This document shows positions 28,799 to 40,447 of a stretch of DNA of 64,000 nucleotides, piece by piece. The position numbers were made by a program, and so were the translations under genes. Under the pieces are notes generated by a model that did not search any database, was not told the DNA's origin, and worked only from the letters and a program-made list of their open reading frames with translations. The stretch spans positions 1,054,001 through 1,118,000 of the forward strand of contig NZ_OZ034994.1 of assembly GCF_964031045.1 (NCBI RefSeq), read 5' to 3'. Position 1 is the stretch's first letter. Each line of letters opens with the position of its first letter. This stretch comes from Spiroplasma endosymbiont of Aspidapion aeneum (GTDB lineage Bacteria > Bacillota_I > Bacilli_A > Mycoplasmatales > Mycoplasmataceae).

Positions 28799-28837
28799 GA
28801 CTTTTTGAAACGGTCTACTTTTTGGGGTTCACTCTAA
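28799..28837 (-). repeat. Right terminal inverted repeat of the phage/IS3 element
   Basis: Read inward on the minus strand it starts TTAGAGTGAACCCCAAAAAG, identical to the left end for 16 bases and similar for ~23 more. Outside it stands ATAAA, matching the five bases outside the left end. Confidence 0.75.
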
Positions 28838-29000
28838 ATAAAAATGTATTTGAAACCAATATTTACAATATGAAACAAGATACAAAGAAACATTTCAATT
28901 TTAAATGCAATAATATATATATTGTATAGATATTATGCATTATAATTATCAACGAGTCATACTCGCTATATAATTTCAACTATTTATTTTTTTATTAATA

Positions 29001-29009
29001 TGATATAAT
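29001..29009 (+). promoter_or_regulatory. Extended -10 promoter of the ABC transporter operon
   Basis: TGATATAAT is a consensus extended -10 (TG, one base, TATAAT at 29004-29009), 42 nt before the ATG at 29051. No good -35 is seen, which extended -10 promoters tolerate. Confidence 0.6.
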
Positions 29010-29050
29010 TTAAAGAGTTACCAAAAAAGATAACAAAAAAAGGAGAAAAG

Positions 29051-29770
29051 ATGGGAGAAAATAAACCAATAATTGAAATAAAAAGTATTAATAAAAGCTT
29101 TGGTAAAAAGGATATTTTAGATAATATAAGCCTGGACATATATCCCGGTGAAAGAGTTGCAATTCTTGGTGGAAATGGAGCCGGCAAAACTACATTGGTT
29201 GATATGGTTTCATTAACTACAAAGCCAACTAGTGGAACAATAAAAATCAATATTGAAGGGAACTTAAAAAAAGAGATAGGAATTCAGTTCCAGGAAGGAA
29301 ACTGGCCATCAGGAATTTCAGCAAATGATATGTTAAAGTTTTATAAGTCGATTTATCCAAACTTTAATGATGAAAGAGAAAAATATTTAGAAGAAATATT
29401 TGAAATTTCATCTTTTAAACAATCAACATTAAACCGTTTATCAGGTGGGCAAAAACAAAGGTTTAACGCCATGTTGGCAGTTTTAAATAATCCAAAAATT
29501 GTAATTCTTGATGAATTAACAACTGGATTGGACATGAAATTACAATTTAAGTTAATTGATTTTTTTAAGAAAAGCACAATCGAAGAGGGCCAAACATTAT
29601 TAATTGTTTCTCATATGCCGGAAGAGGTTGAACAGTTATGTACGAGATTAATAATAATTGGAGATAAAAAAGTTTTATTAGATGAAAAAACAGAAAATTT
29701 ATTCAAGAAGAAAATATCGATTCGTAGTTTAATGCATGAATATTTTGAAAGAGGTGTCATTAATGTCTAG
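29051..29770 (+). CDS. ABC transporter ATP-binding protein (drug/export type)
   Basis: 239 residues with Walker A GGNGAGKTT (40-48), Q-loop (IGIQFQEG), signature LSGGQKQR (130-137), Walker B VILDEL and a switch His in LIVSHMPEE. Domain size and the adjoining single ABC-2 permease are typical of small exporters of the BcrA/CcmA kind. AAAGGAG precedes the ATG. Its last codons overlap the permease start. Substrate unknown. Confidence 0.93.
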   Translation: MGENKPIIEIKSINKSFGKKDILDNISLDIYPGERVAILGGNGAGKTTLVDMVSLTTKPTSGTIKINIEGNLKKEIGIQFQEGNWPSGISANDMLKFYKSIYPNFNDEREKYLEEIFEISSFKQSTLNRLSGGQKQRFNAMLAVLNNPKIVILDELTTGLDMKLQFKLIDFFKKSTIEEGQTLLIVSHMPEEVEQLCTRLIIIGDKKVLLDEKTENLFKKKISIRSLMHEYFERGVINV

Positions 29771-30620
29771 TAAAAATGAACAAATAAAAAATGTTGAGAA
29801 AAAAAATGTTGATTTCAATAACAACAAATTAAATAATAGCAAAATAAATTTATTTATCTCGTTTAAAGAAATTAGCATTTTATTACTAAAATCTTTTTTT
29901 AGAAGCCCTCGCGGACCACTTTTTATGTATATTGTTCCAACATTCTTTAGTTGACTATTTTATTCAATTTATAAAGATTATGGGGTAAGTATTTTACTAA
30001 GTTATACACTATTACCGTGTTTTACAATTTTAACATCATTATCAATAGCAATAATCGAATGAAAAAATTCTGTTTTTCTTAAACGAATAGATGGTTCTGG
30101 TATAAAAAAATCAATATTTTTATTTGCTATATGATTTAATTATTTAATTATATCTTATTCAGGATTTACGTTGCAAATATTGTTTGGAGTATTAATCACA
30201 AAAGGTGATTTTTACACTCAGGTATTAAAGAATGTTAATTGACTAGTAATGATTTTTGCAGTGACACTTGTGTCAATCACTTGTATAGCAATATCTACGC
30301 TTATTGGTGGAATTATTAACAATGAGGGAAGTGGAACAGGTATTGTAATGATGGTTTACTTTTTATGTATATTTTTAGGTGGAGTAATGATACCAACATC
30401 TGTCATTGAGACATCTACCTTTATGAGGATATTATCATATATAGTTCCACTTAAATATGCGGTAGCAATATTCCACTATTCACTTGGCGAGGAAGTATAC
30501 AACTCTATGACTAATGGAGATTTTTCAAGTATTTTTATTCCAATTGGAGTTGCATTTGCTATATTAATAACTTTATTTGTTGCAACAATGTTTACATTTA
30601 AATGGTCATCAAAAAAATAA
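29763..30620 (+). CDS. ABC-2 type permease, partner of the preceding ATPase
   Basis: 285 residues with TGA as Trp. A polar N-terminal region (~45 residues) is followed by six hydrophobic helices. The segment FLCIFLGGVMIPTSVIETST, then MRILSYIVPLKYA, matches the ABC-2 membrane family (the 'P..lP.ry' loop before the last helices). The ATG is 8 nt inside the ATPase gene, so the two are co-translated. Probably an exporter; substrate unknown. Confidence 0.85.
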
Positions 30621-30983
30621 ATTAGAATTAAATAAGATTTGAAAATAATTTTCTTAATGTAATGACAAAATAAATATCAAAACTATTTATTTGATAAGTT
30701 ATCACATTAAGATTTTTTATTTTTAGATAATATTTATCAAAATTGTTTAACGACAAATAACTGATCAATATATTTTTTTTATAATAATTAATTTATAGAT
30801 TACCATATTATTTTTAATAAATATTTATTAAAATACTTTAAAGTATAATCCTTAATATAAATAATTTAAAGACAGTTTAAAAATAGTTTATTAAATGTCA
30901 TATTTTATATATCTATATCAAAATAAGAGAAAGCAGAATAACGTAGTTTTATGCTCCGATAAGCTTGCTTCCTTATATATTGC
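30621..30983. other. Gene-free AT-rich intergenic stretch
   Basis: Contains the terminator hairpin at 30653-30711 and otherwise only low-complexity AT-rich sequence between two converging transcription units. A further imperfect hairpin may lie at about 30930-30972, but it is too weak to call. Confidence 0.5.
30653..30717 (+). terminator. Long hairpin terminator after the ABC operon
   Basis: Outer arms CTTAATGT (30653-30660) and ACATTAAG (30704-30711) with inner arms AAATAAATA/TATTTATTT, then ATTTTTTATTTTT. It stands between converging genes and could serve both. Confidence 0.6.
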
Positions 30984-33101
30984 TTAAAATGGATGTGTAT
31001 TATAAATAATCTGCGGAATTTCTTCATCAAAATTATTTATATTTTTTAAAATAGAATCATTTTTAAAACCCTTAAGGTACTTATTTATATCTAAATTATC
31101 AGAAAATTTATTAGCATCAACAAGATATTTATGTCTACATTTTATATATAAAAGTAATGCCTTAAGAGATTTTATTTCAGTTTTCTTATTAGCTATTAAA
31201 CCTCTATTGTAGTTCTTATTCTCCTTTAATATTCTCTTGATATTAATTAATAAGAATTTTATTTCTGTTCTTAAACGTAATGTTTCAATATCATATAAAT
31301 ATGACCCGTTTAGGACATCTATATTAGTTCGTTTTTTATTGGTATAAAAATTTTGTATACATATAAACTTATACAATAATTGTAAATATTTGAAATTTTT
31401 TTCTTGAAGGTCATAACTATTGTCTGCCAACATAAAATACTCAAGTTTTATTATTCGAATTACAACCTTTCGTGAAACTATAATAACAAATGAATTTGAT
31501 AGCAGCATAGACACCAGATATAACAATAAGTATAAATCAATAAAATAAGAGTCGTTTTTTGTTGAACTCCTATAATTAGATACTTCTGCAATTATAAGTC
31601 CAGAAAAATTACCCGCTATAGAAAGGAAAAAAATAAATGAAAGAGCATAATTGAATTTAAAAAGCGCGATAAAATTAAAATAGCTTCAACTTAAAACATT
31701 TAATATAATTAATGAAGCTCATAAGGTTCAATAAAAATTATGTATATTAAAATTATTGTATAATCATTTGAATTCATGTGTCAATGATACAATAACCGAA
31801 CATAACGTAATGAGCAATATACAAAATATTGCAGCAATATACAAACTATTTTTTGATAATTTAAACCTACGGTTAACATGGCAATAGAAAGACAATAGAG
31901 AAAAGAAATTAAAAAATATAGTAATTATCAATATTGAAAAGTTGTAAAAAACGAGTTGACATGTTATAGAAACTTGATCATTATACAATGTAATGGCCTT
32001 ATTAAATGAAATATTGCCCATGTCACCCACATTAAATTTTCCACTTTTTATAAACTTTGGCATAACAAATATATAATTACTACCATTTGATACCCCATTC
32101 ATTAGGTTATTATTTTGTGTGATAACTACTGATAATATATAGAATACTCCAACACATACATTGACAATAAAGGATGGTATTCCTTGGTATCCTATCAAAA
32201 ACATTTCTTTTAAAGATAAATCTGAATACCTATATCTAATTTTTACAATTGAAGTTTTCGAAAAATATGAATATAGAAAGCAAAATAAAAGCATAAAAAT
32301 GTACAAAAGGGGATAAAACCCATAATTTCAATTCGCTGATAGTAAATCATATAGTGGTTGGACATGTACAATATTGTATAATAAGATCAGTATAATCATA
32401 CTTGTGTGTACAGAAACAATTAAAATAAACTTTGCTTCAAGTGTGAATAAAATTGTAAATAAGAGTAAAAATGAAAGAAAAATTGATGACACTATATATC
32501 CATTTAGAATATGTTGTAGTAAAGAGTATAAACCCATATCATCATTATTGGATAATTTAAAAACTTGATATATATATATATCTTCAAATGAATACATTAA
32601 TAAATAAACTATAAATAAAAATATTAGATTTCCAATAATGCAATTTAATAATCCTAGATTTTTATATCTATCTGTAAAATTTTTATCACTTCTAACTAAT
32701 TTAGTTGCAATCCCCATTGGGAAAACAAATATAAAGGCGTAACATATAAATTGGAAGGGCATGAGCATTGCAAAAATAATTACAAAAAAACTTTTTTTAT
32801 CAGTTTCATTTTGAATAATTGATGGTGTAGATGCCGATGAATTTCAATTGTAAATTTTATATAGCTTTGTAGTATTATAAATTTTGTTTATATTACTATT
32901 GTATATATTATATGAATTAAAAATTTGAAAAAACATTGGCAAAATAATTGCGGCGGCAACCAAAAAACAAATACTTATATAAGGAAAAAACGCTAATACT
33001 TTTTTCCCATTCAATAATTTTCATATTATTACAGGGCGAACCACATTGCTTTTTCTCTTTAGTATTTCAAATTCATATCTTACATCACTTAAATGCTTCA
33101 T
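30984..33101 (-). CDS. Large polytopic membrane protein, unknown
   Basis: 705 residues in one frame with TGA as Trp. A charged N-terminus (MKHLSDVRYEFEILKRKSN) precedes a first helix at ~35-60; about a dozen hydrophobic helices continue to ~560, and the last ~150 residues are Lys/Leu-rich and cytosolic (YLQLLYKFICIQNFYTNKKR). The helix-and-loop layout recalls ABC-2-type permease halves, but no ATPase gene lies next to it on this strand and I cannot assign it. The ATG lies 7 nt beyond the alaS stop, so it shares that operon. Confidence 0.75.
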
Positions 33102-33108
33102 CTCTTCC

Positions 33109-35835
33109 TTAAACTATCTTTCCTTGGGCTAAAGATTTATTTCCTCCACCCTTTAAATTAAAATTATTAACCTTTTTAAATAATTCTATAGCACTATATT
33201 TGTTCTCCAGATTTTTTCCAATTGAAACAAGGTATATTTTTGATTTCACATTGTAAATGTGTAGAATTAAATCATCATACTTGTTTTGCAAAAGATCTGA
33301 TAAAATTTTGGCATTTTTTAGGTTAAGGTCATTCGCCTCAATATTCAATAAATTATATTCATTATTTATAATAGGTTCTAAATTGGTATATTTATTCACC
33401 AATAGTAAATCAATTGATTCGTTTACAGCAGAATCAAGTTTTTTATAAATTATTCGCATAGAATTTTCCAGCATTTGTATTTCTTTATAATTTTTACGTT
33501 CATTAATACTTTTTTTTGATTCTGAAATTATCTCTTCCATCGAAGAAAAATCAATCTTTGTTAAATTATATTTATTTATTTTATTTTTTAATAGTTCAAA
33601 CTTATTATCAATGTCTTTTAGCGCTAGGTTAAAATGATTATATTTATCATTTATAAATTTATTTATAGTTTCATAAGATGTTATTGCAGAAAATCTAATA
33701 ACACCACTTCCTTTTGATTCCACCTTTGTAATAACCAATCTCTCAATATCACCCGTTTTTTCAACATGAGTTCCACCACAAAGCTCAGATGAGAAATTGC
33801 CAAATTTTATAACCCTTACCTCCTCTTTATACTTTTCATTAAATAAAGAAATTGCTTTATATTTATTAATTGCAGTATTTAAATCACAGTAATAAATTTC
33901 CCGTATATGATTTAGCTTAATATTATTATTAACAAGTTTTTCAATTTTATTAATTTGATCATCATTTGGCATGCCTTTATAATTTATGTCGATTCTAAAT
34001 CCTTCATCATTGTTAAAGCTTCCTATTTGATTACAGTTTTGACCTAATACATTCTTAATTGCAGAATGTATTAAATGTGTACCTGAGTGATTTTTCATTG
34101 TTAATCTTCTCTTATCAGTATTAATACAAGCTTCAACTTCGTCACCAATTCTTAATTCACCATTTACAACAATTTCGTGAATATACTGTCCATTTTTAGC
34201 TTCTTTAACATCAATTACATTAAAAATATCACCATTTTTCGCAACTAAATAACCTGTGTCATTTTCTTGTCCACCTTTAGTAGCAAAAAACGGAGTTTTA
34301 TCCAAAACAACATTACAAGTATTATCTTTAATATGATCAATTTGCAACTCACCTTTGTACATATAAACTATTTTCGATATTTCTTTTTCTTTATCATATC
34401 CAACAAATTCAGATTGAACGGTTAAATTTTCCAAAATAAATGAGAGTGGATTTCATGCACTATTATCTTTCCTTGATTTTCTTGCTAAATCTTTTGACTT
34501 GTTTAATAGATTATTAAATCCTTTAATATCAATCTTTATTTTATTATTAGAATCTTTGATTAATTTATTTTTCTCATCAACCAATTCTTTTGTGATCTCA
34601 ATTGGAAATCCAAAGGATTCAAAAAGGAGTAAACATTCCTTTGCAGATACTGAATTATTTTTTTTGATTATTTCCTCTATAAGATTATAACCCTTATTAA
34701 GAGTTTCTAAAAATTTGTTTTCTTCTATAATAATTGTTTCAATAACATTTTTCTTTTCATTGATTATATTAGGATAAAATTCATTCATTATAAAAATAAC
34801 AATATCTACAAGTTTACTTAAAAATCCTCCAATAATTCCAATTTTTCTTCCGTGTATCATACTTCTCCTAATAAGTCTTCTTATAATATATCCTCTATCT
34901 TTATTAGAGGGGTATACTCCATCACTTATTGAAAATACAATAGTTCTAATATGATCAGATATTACTTTGAAAGAGGTGTTAATACCCAACTTATATGGGT
35001 CATTTGAAAAGAATGCTTGGATATCGTATTTAAACTTATTGCCCGTTAATTTTTCAATTTCCTTAATTATTGGAAGAAACAAGTCATTATCAAAATTCGT
35101 TGGGGAATCTTGAAAAATAGATACAAGTCTTTCAAAACCGGCGCCTGTATCTATATTTTTTCTTGGCAATTCGGTATAATTATTTTTTCCATCATTATTA
35201 AATTGTGAGAACACAATATTTCATATTTCAATATATCTATCATTCTCAATGTCATCTTTTAATAATTTTACTCCAATTTTATTAGGATCATATTTTTCTC
35301 CCCTATCAAAGAAAATCTCAGTATTTGGACCACAAGGACCTTGTCCAACATCCCAAAAGTTAGTTTTTGATGAACCTTTAAAAATTCTCTCTTTTGGAAC
35401 ATTTAACTCCTTATTTCAAATATCATACGCCTCTTTGTCTTCTTCAAATACTGTTATAAATAGTTTTTCTTTATCCAAACCGAATCATTTTTCACTTGTT
35501 AAAAGTTCTCATGCAAAATGAATTGCCTCATTTTTAAAATAACCCCCTATAGAAAAATTGCCCAACATTTCAAACATTGTTTGATGTCTAGCTGTTATCC
35601 CAACATTATCAATATCATTTGTTCTAATACATTTTTGATAATTAGTTAAATTTTTATGTGGCGGTTCTTCTCTTCCTTCAAAAAAAGGTTTTAGGGTTGC
35701 AACCCCGGAATTAATCCATAGTAAGCTCGGATCATCATTAGGAACTAAACTTACCGGCTCTAAAAAATAATGACCTTTTTTCACAAAAAAATCAATTCAC
35801 ATTTTCCTAACTTGATTTGCTTTTAAATTTTTCAT
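33109..35835 (-). CDS. alaS: Alanyl-tRNA synthetase
   Basis: Charges tRNA-Ala. 908 residues, near full length, in one frame with TGA as Trp. Catalytic domain: [40 protein letters not shown] and [20 protein letters not shown] with the GAGFERL motif. Editing domain: [11 protein letters not shown] (HxxxH) and [11 protein letters not shown] (CxxxH), so mischarge correction should work. The C-Ala end is present ([13 protein letters not shown]). It starts 54 nt after a GIY-YIG-like gene, and the 705-residue membrane protein follows. Confidence 0.96.
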
Positions 35836-35889
35836 ATAATCTCCAATACATTCATTAGTATTATTTTATCAAAAAAAAAACTTTTTTTC

Positions 35890-36492
35890 TTATTGTTTTG
35901 AAATATATCCCAGCACCATATTACAATCACACAATGATTTAGGATTGTGCCTTGCTAATATGCATCACTGATTATCAATTGTTACTACATTCACAACCAG
36001 TTTAACCCTATTATTATAACATTTCATTTTGATACTTCTTTTTGAGTTATTAAGTGTTGTTGATTCTTGCCTTTTATATTTATCTCATAATCTTACTATG
36101 TTAATAGACTCTGATATATATCGATTATTCTTATCTTCCACAACATCTAAAATTATAAAATTTATATCTTTATAATCTAAATGATATTTTTCAAATAATT
36201 TCTTAATTTGAAAATATTTTCTGTTTATTCGATTGTTCTTAATTTTTTCCACCATTGCAGATTTAATTTTAAAAATATGGTTTTTTAACCTTTTATAAAT
36301 GTCAAGACTTTCACCAACATAGGTAAATAAAATATTATTTTCAAAAATGCAATAGTACAAATACACACCAGAAATTATTTGGTTTTTTTTCATTATATCA
36401 TCTACGGAAATAGTAATTTTATCTTTAATAACACTATTTAACCTATTGCGTATACTTATATTATAAAATTCATGCATATAAATATTATACAT
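35890..36492 (-). CDS. GIY-YIG domain protein (putative nuclease)
   Basis: 200 residues with TGA as Trp. Motif order: SGVYLYYCIFENN, then TYVGESLDIYKRLKNH with the conserved Arg and His, then ESINIVRLW with the metal-binding Glu. This is the GIY-YIG nuclease layout, here with G-V-Y and Y-V-G. About 40 residues precede it and ~60 basic residues follow, ending NPKSLCDCNMVLGYISKQ. It is not UvrC (too short). Could be a homing-type, repair or housekeeping nuclease. Lies between tuf terminator and alaS. Confidence 0.65.
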
Positions 36493-36513
36493 ATAATTTC
36501 CCTAAAAATATAA

Positions 36514-36571
36514 AAAAGTAACCCTTATATTAGAGGAGTGAATATTATTCACTCTTGTTGTGGTTACTTTT
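36514..36571 (-). terminator. Terminator of tuf
   Basis: Arms AAAAGTAACC (36514-36523) and GGTTACTTTT (36562-36571) enclose a second hairpin GAGTGAAT-ATT-ATTCACTC (36536-36554). On the minus strand it follows the tuf stop by 15 nt and ends in a T-rich run. Confidence 0.8.
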
Positions 36572-36585
36572 AATTTTTCTAATAA

Positions 36586-37773
36586 TTATTTTTTAATTTC
36601 AGTTACTGTTCCAGCACCAATGGTTTTACCACCTTCACGAATAGAAAATTTAGTTCCTTGTTCAACGGCAATAGGTTTTATTAATGCTATTTCAAGTTCA
36701 ACATTATCTCCGGGCATAACCATATCAACCCCACTTGGCAATGTAACTTCACCAGTTACATCTGTTGTTCTAAAGTAAAACTGTGGGCGATATTTATTTA
36801 GAAAGGGTTTATGACGCCCTCCTTCTTCTTGTGTTAGAGCATAAACAGAAGCCTTCAAGATTGTATGTGGTTTAATAGTTCCGGGTTTTGCCAAAACTTG
36901 TCCACGTTCGATTTCTGATCTATCTACACCACGTAAAAGTGCACCAACATTATCTCCCGCTTCTGCAAAATCAAGTAATTTTCTAAACATTTCTAGTCCG
37001 GTAACAACAACCTTTTTACTTAATTCTAATAAACCAACTATTTCAACTTCCTCATTTACCTTAATAACACCTCGTTCAACTCTACCAGTTGCCACAGTTC
37101 CACGTCCAGTAATGGTAAACACATCTTCGATTGGCATCAAGAATGTTTTTTCTTTGTCTCTTTTTGGAGTTGGTATATATGAGTCTACAGCTGCCATTAA
37201 TTCATCAATTTGTTTTCCTCATTTTTCATCACCGTTAAGCGCTTGTAATGCTGAACCACGGATAACAGGTGTATTATCACCATCAAATTCATATTGGCTA
37301 AGTAGATCTCTGACTTCCATTTCAACTAGTTCGATAAGTTCTTCATCGTCTACCATATCACATTTGTTCAAAAAAACAACTATTGCTGGCACGCCAACTT
37401 GTCTTGATAAAAGGATGTGTTCTCTTGTTTGAGGCATTGGTCCATCAGTTGCAGCAACAACCAATATTGCCCCATCCATTTGAGCTGCACCAGTAATCAT
37501 ATTTTTAACATAGTCAGCATGTCCAGGACAATCCACGTGGGCGTAATGTCTTTTATCTGTTTTGTATTCTACATGTCTTGTATTAATTGTTATACCACGC
37601 TCTTTTTCTTCAGGTGCATTATCAATATCTGCATAATCCTGAAATTCTGCGTTTCCTTTCGCTGCCAATACTTTTGTAATTGCAGCAGTTAATGTAGTTT
37701 TCCCATGGTCAACATGTCCTATTGTACCAATATTAACATGGGGTAAACTACGGTCAAATTGTTCTTTTGCCAT
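36586..37773 (-). CDS. tuf: Elongation factor Tu
   Basis: Delivers aminoacyl-tRNA to the ribosome. 395 residues, full length, with one TGA-coded Trp in the linker [10 protein letters not shown]1 GHVDHGKT (19-26), effector [21 protein letters not shown]3 DCPGH, G4 [10 protein letters not shown], and intact domains 2 and 3 ([23 protein letters not shown]). It follows fusA but with a 79-nt gap containing its own promoter-like sequence, and is closed by a strong terminator. Confidence 0.98.
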
Positions 37774-37812
37774 AATTAATTTCTCCTTTTTCTTATTTTA
37801 TGTAACAATATA

Positions 37813-37842
37813 ATTTTAATTTATTTTAAAAGAATTTTTCAA
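37813..37842 (-). promoter_or_regulatory. Probable promoter of tuf
   Basis: Minus strand TTGAAA (37837-37842), 18-nt spacer, TAAAAT (37813-37818), in the gap between fusA and tuf. It would let tuf be expressed above the rest of the str operon. Confidence 0.5.
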
Positions 37843-37852
37843 TTATTTTAAA

Positions 37853-39922
37853 TTATTTAGCATTTTTTTTGATTATTTCTTCAGAAAGGTTTTTAGGCAT
37901 TTCTGCATAGTGTGAAAAAATCATTGTGTAATTTCCTCTACCTTGTGTGAATGATCTAAGCTCTGTTGCGTAACCAAACATTTCAGATAGTGGCACTTTA
38001 GATCTTATTGTTTGTGCGTTCCCTCTAACATCGGAACCCTCAACTAATCCTCTTTTTGAAGATATATTCCCCATAACATCACCATAATATTCATCTGGCA
38101 CAGTTACTTCAACCGACATTATTGGTTCTAATAAAACAGGGTTTGTCTTCTTAGCGGCATCTCGGAGTGCCATTGATGCTGCAATTTTATATGCCATTTC
38201 AGATGAATCTACCTCATGCATCGAACCATCAACAATTGTTGCTTTTACATCAATCATAGGGTACCCAGCAAGCACTCCGTTATCTAGTGAGTTTATTAGG
38301 CCTTGTTTTGCAGCGTTAATATATTCTTTTGTAATCTTACCACCGACAATCTTATCAACCCATTCAAAACCCTTATCATGGTTTGGTTCAAAATTTATAA
38401 CAACATGTCCGTATTGTCCTCGACCACCTGACTGTTTGATGTATTTACCCTCAGCTTTAGCAGGTAACTTTATAGTTTCACGGTATGAAACTTGTGGTGC
38501 TCCAACATTTGTTTCAACCTTAAATTCACGTCTCATTCTATCAACTATTATATCTAAGTGTAGCTCTCCCATACCCGCAATAATAGTTTGACCAGTTTCC
38601 TCATCAGTAAATGTTCTAAATGTTGGGTCCTCTTCTGATAATTTATTCAGGGCAATACCCATTTTTTCTTGATCAGCCTTTGTTTTTGGCTCCAAAGCTA
38701 AGCTAATAACTGGCTCCGGAAATATCATTTTTTCAAGAATTATTTGATTTTTTTCATCACAAAGTGTATCTCCGGTTGTTGTGTCTTTCAAACCAACAGC
38801 GGCTGCAATATCACCTGCAAATACTTTATCTACATCTTCTCTATTATTGGCATGCATTTTAAGGAGTCTTCCAATTCTCTCTTTTTTATCCTTTGTAGCA
38901 TTGTAAACATAACTCCCTTTTTCAAGGACACCAGAATAAACTCTAAAGAATGTTAATTTACCAACAAATTGGTCTGTCATAATCTTAAATGCTAATGCTG
39001 AAAATGGTTCTTCATCTGAAGCATGTCTCTCAGCTTCCCCGCCGTTCATTAAATGACCTCTTATTGACGGAATATCTAATGGGGTTGGTAGATAATCGAT
39101 GACAGCATCTAATAGTAATTTAACACCTTTATTTTTAAAGGCACTCCCAGCTAGAACAGGAAAGAATTCTGCGGAAATTACACCTTTTCTAATAGCCTGT
39201 TTAATTTCTGGTATAGTGAGTTCAATTCCTTCAAGATATTTTTCCATTAATTTTTCGTCGTATTCAACAGCTGAATCAATAAGCTGTGCCCTAAGCTCCT
39301 CGGCTTGTTTTTTTAAATCCGGTGGAATCGGAATCTCTTTGGCCACTTCTTCTGGTTTACCATCAAATTCATATGCTTTCATTTCGACAAGATCAATTAT
39401 TCCTGTAAAATTGTCTTCTGCTCCAATTGGCAACTGAATTGGTGCTGCTTTTGCTCCTAATCTAGTCCCAATAGATTTTACAGAAAATATAAAATCTGCT
39501 CCTGTTTTATCCATTTTATTAACAAACACTACCCTAGGGACATTATAATTTGTCGCTTGTCTTCAAACAGTCTCTGTTTGAGGCTCCACTCCGCTTTGCC
39601 CATCTAAAACTGCAACAGCACCATCTAAAACTCTAAGAGATCTTTCAACCTCAACCGTAAAGTCAACGTGGCCCGGAGTATCAATTATATTTAATCGGTG
39701 ATCTTTTCAAAAAGCAGTTGTTGCAGCAGATGTAATTGTGATCCCTCTCTCTTGTTCTTGAGCCATTCAGTCCATTTGTGATTCACCTTCATGTGTTTCA
39801 CCAATTTTATGAATTCTTCCAGTGTGAAAAAGTATTCTTTCTGTTGTAGTGGTTTTACCAGCATCAATATGGGCCATAATTCCAAAATTTCTTGTATTTT
39901 TTAAACTATAATCTCTTGCCAT
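37853..39922 (-). CDS. fusA: Elongation factor G
   Basis: Translocation GTPase, 689 residues in one frame with TGA as Trp near the N-terminus. G1 [15 protein letters not shown]2 region [11 protein letters not shown]3 DTPGHVDF, G4 [10 protein letters not shown]; domain [16 protein letters not shown] and domain [11 protein letters not shown]. Normal length. Located between rpsG (22 nt) and tuf. Confidence 0.98.
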
Positions 39923-39943
39923 ATAAAATTTACTTCTCCCTTA

Positions 39944-40411
39944 TTACCAACGATAATGAGCAAATGCTTTGTTTGCCTCTGCCATTTTATGGATATCTTC
40001 ACGTTTTTTAACAGAACCACCAATGCCATTTGATGCATCAATGATTTCATTAGCTAATCTATCTACCATTTCTTTTTCATTTCTTAATCTAGAATAATTA
40101 ATTAACCATCTTAATGATAGTGTAATTTTTCTCTCATTTGAAACTTCAATTGGTACTTGGTAATTAGCTCCCCCAATTCTTCTAACTTTTAATTCCAAAT
40201 ACGGTTTTATATTATCTATTGCCTTCTCAAAAACTTCTTTTGGATCTAATCCCGTTTTTTCTTTAATCTTATTAAAAGCGTCATATAATATAGTTTGTGC
40301 TATGCCTTTTTTCCCATCTAACATAATTTTGTTGATAGCTCTTGTTACCAATTTTGAATTATATAGTGGGTCTGGTAAAACATCTCTTTTTTCTGCCTGG
40401 TGTTTACGCAT
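39944..40411 (-). CDS. rpsG: 30S ribosomal protein S7
   Basis: Head-assembly protein of the small subunit. 155 residues: [57 protein letters not shown]-type region (here [18 protein letters not shown]) and the [20 protein letters not shown] end. Standard length and position after rpsL. Confidence 0.97.
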   Translation of the reverse strand: MRKHQAEKRDVLPDPLYNSKLVTRAINKIMLDGKKGIAQTILYDAFNKIKEKTGLDPKEVFEKAIDNIKPYLELKVRRIGGANYQVPIEVSNERKITLSLRWLINYSRLRNEKEMVDRLANEIIDASNGIGGSVKKREDIHKMAEANKAFAHYRW

Positions 40412-40447
40412 CGTTTATCCTTTCTTCTCTAAAAAATTAATTAATAA

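Larger units (their letters stand above)
11549..28837 (-). mobile_element. 17.3-kb phage genome bounded by IS3-like inverted repeats, with its own IS3-type transposase
   Basis: Both ends carry TTAGAGTGAACCCCAA pointing inward (11549 and, as the complement, 28837); about 30 of 39 end positions match. The 5 bases outside each end are identical (ATAAA at 11544-11548 and 28838-28842), as expected for target duplication by an IS3-family element. All genes inside run leftward, from small early-type genes at the right to capsid, terminase and portal genes and finally a DD(35)E transposase whose 3' end faces the left repeat. That is the orientation of an IS3 element with a phage genome inserted between the right repeat and the transposase gene. 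No tyrosine or serine integrase, DNA polymerase, repressor or endolysin was recognised. Alternative: a phage that integrated into the 5' noncoding part of an older IS. Confidence 0.7.

Noticed and set aside
28856-28980. Possible tRNA or small RNA between the element and the ABC operon
   Set aside because: Only a short CGAGT/ACTCG hairpin is visible; no cloverleaf, anticodon arm or CCA end.
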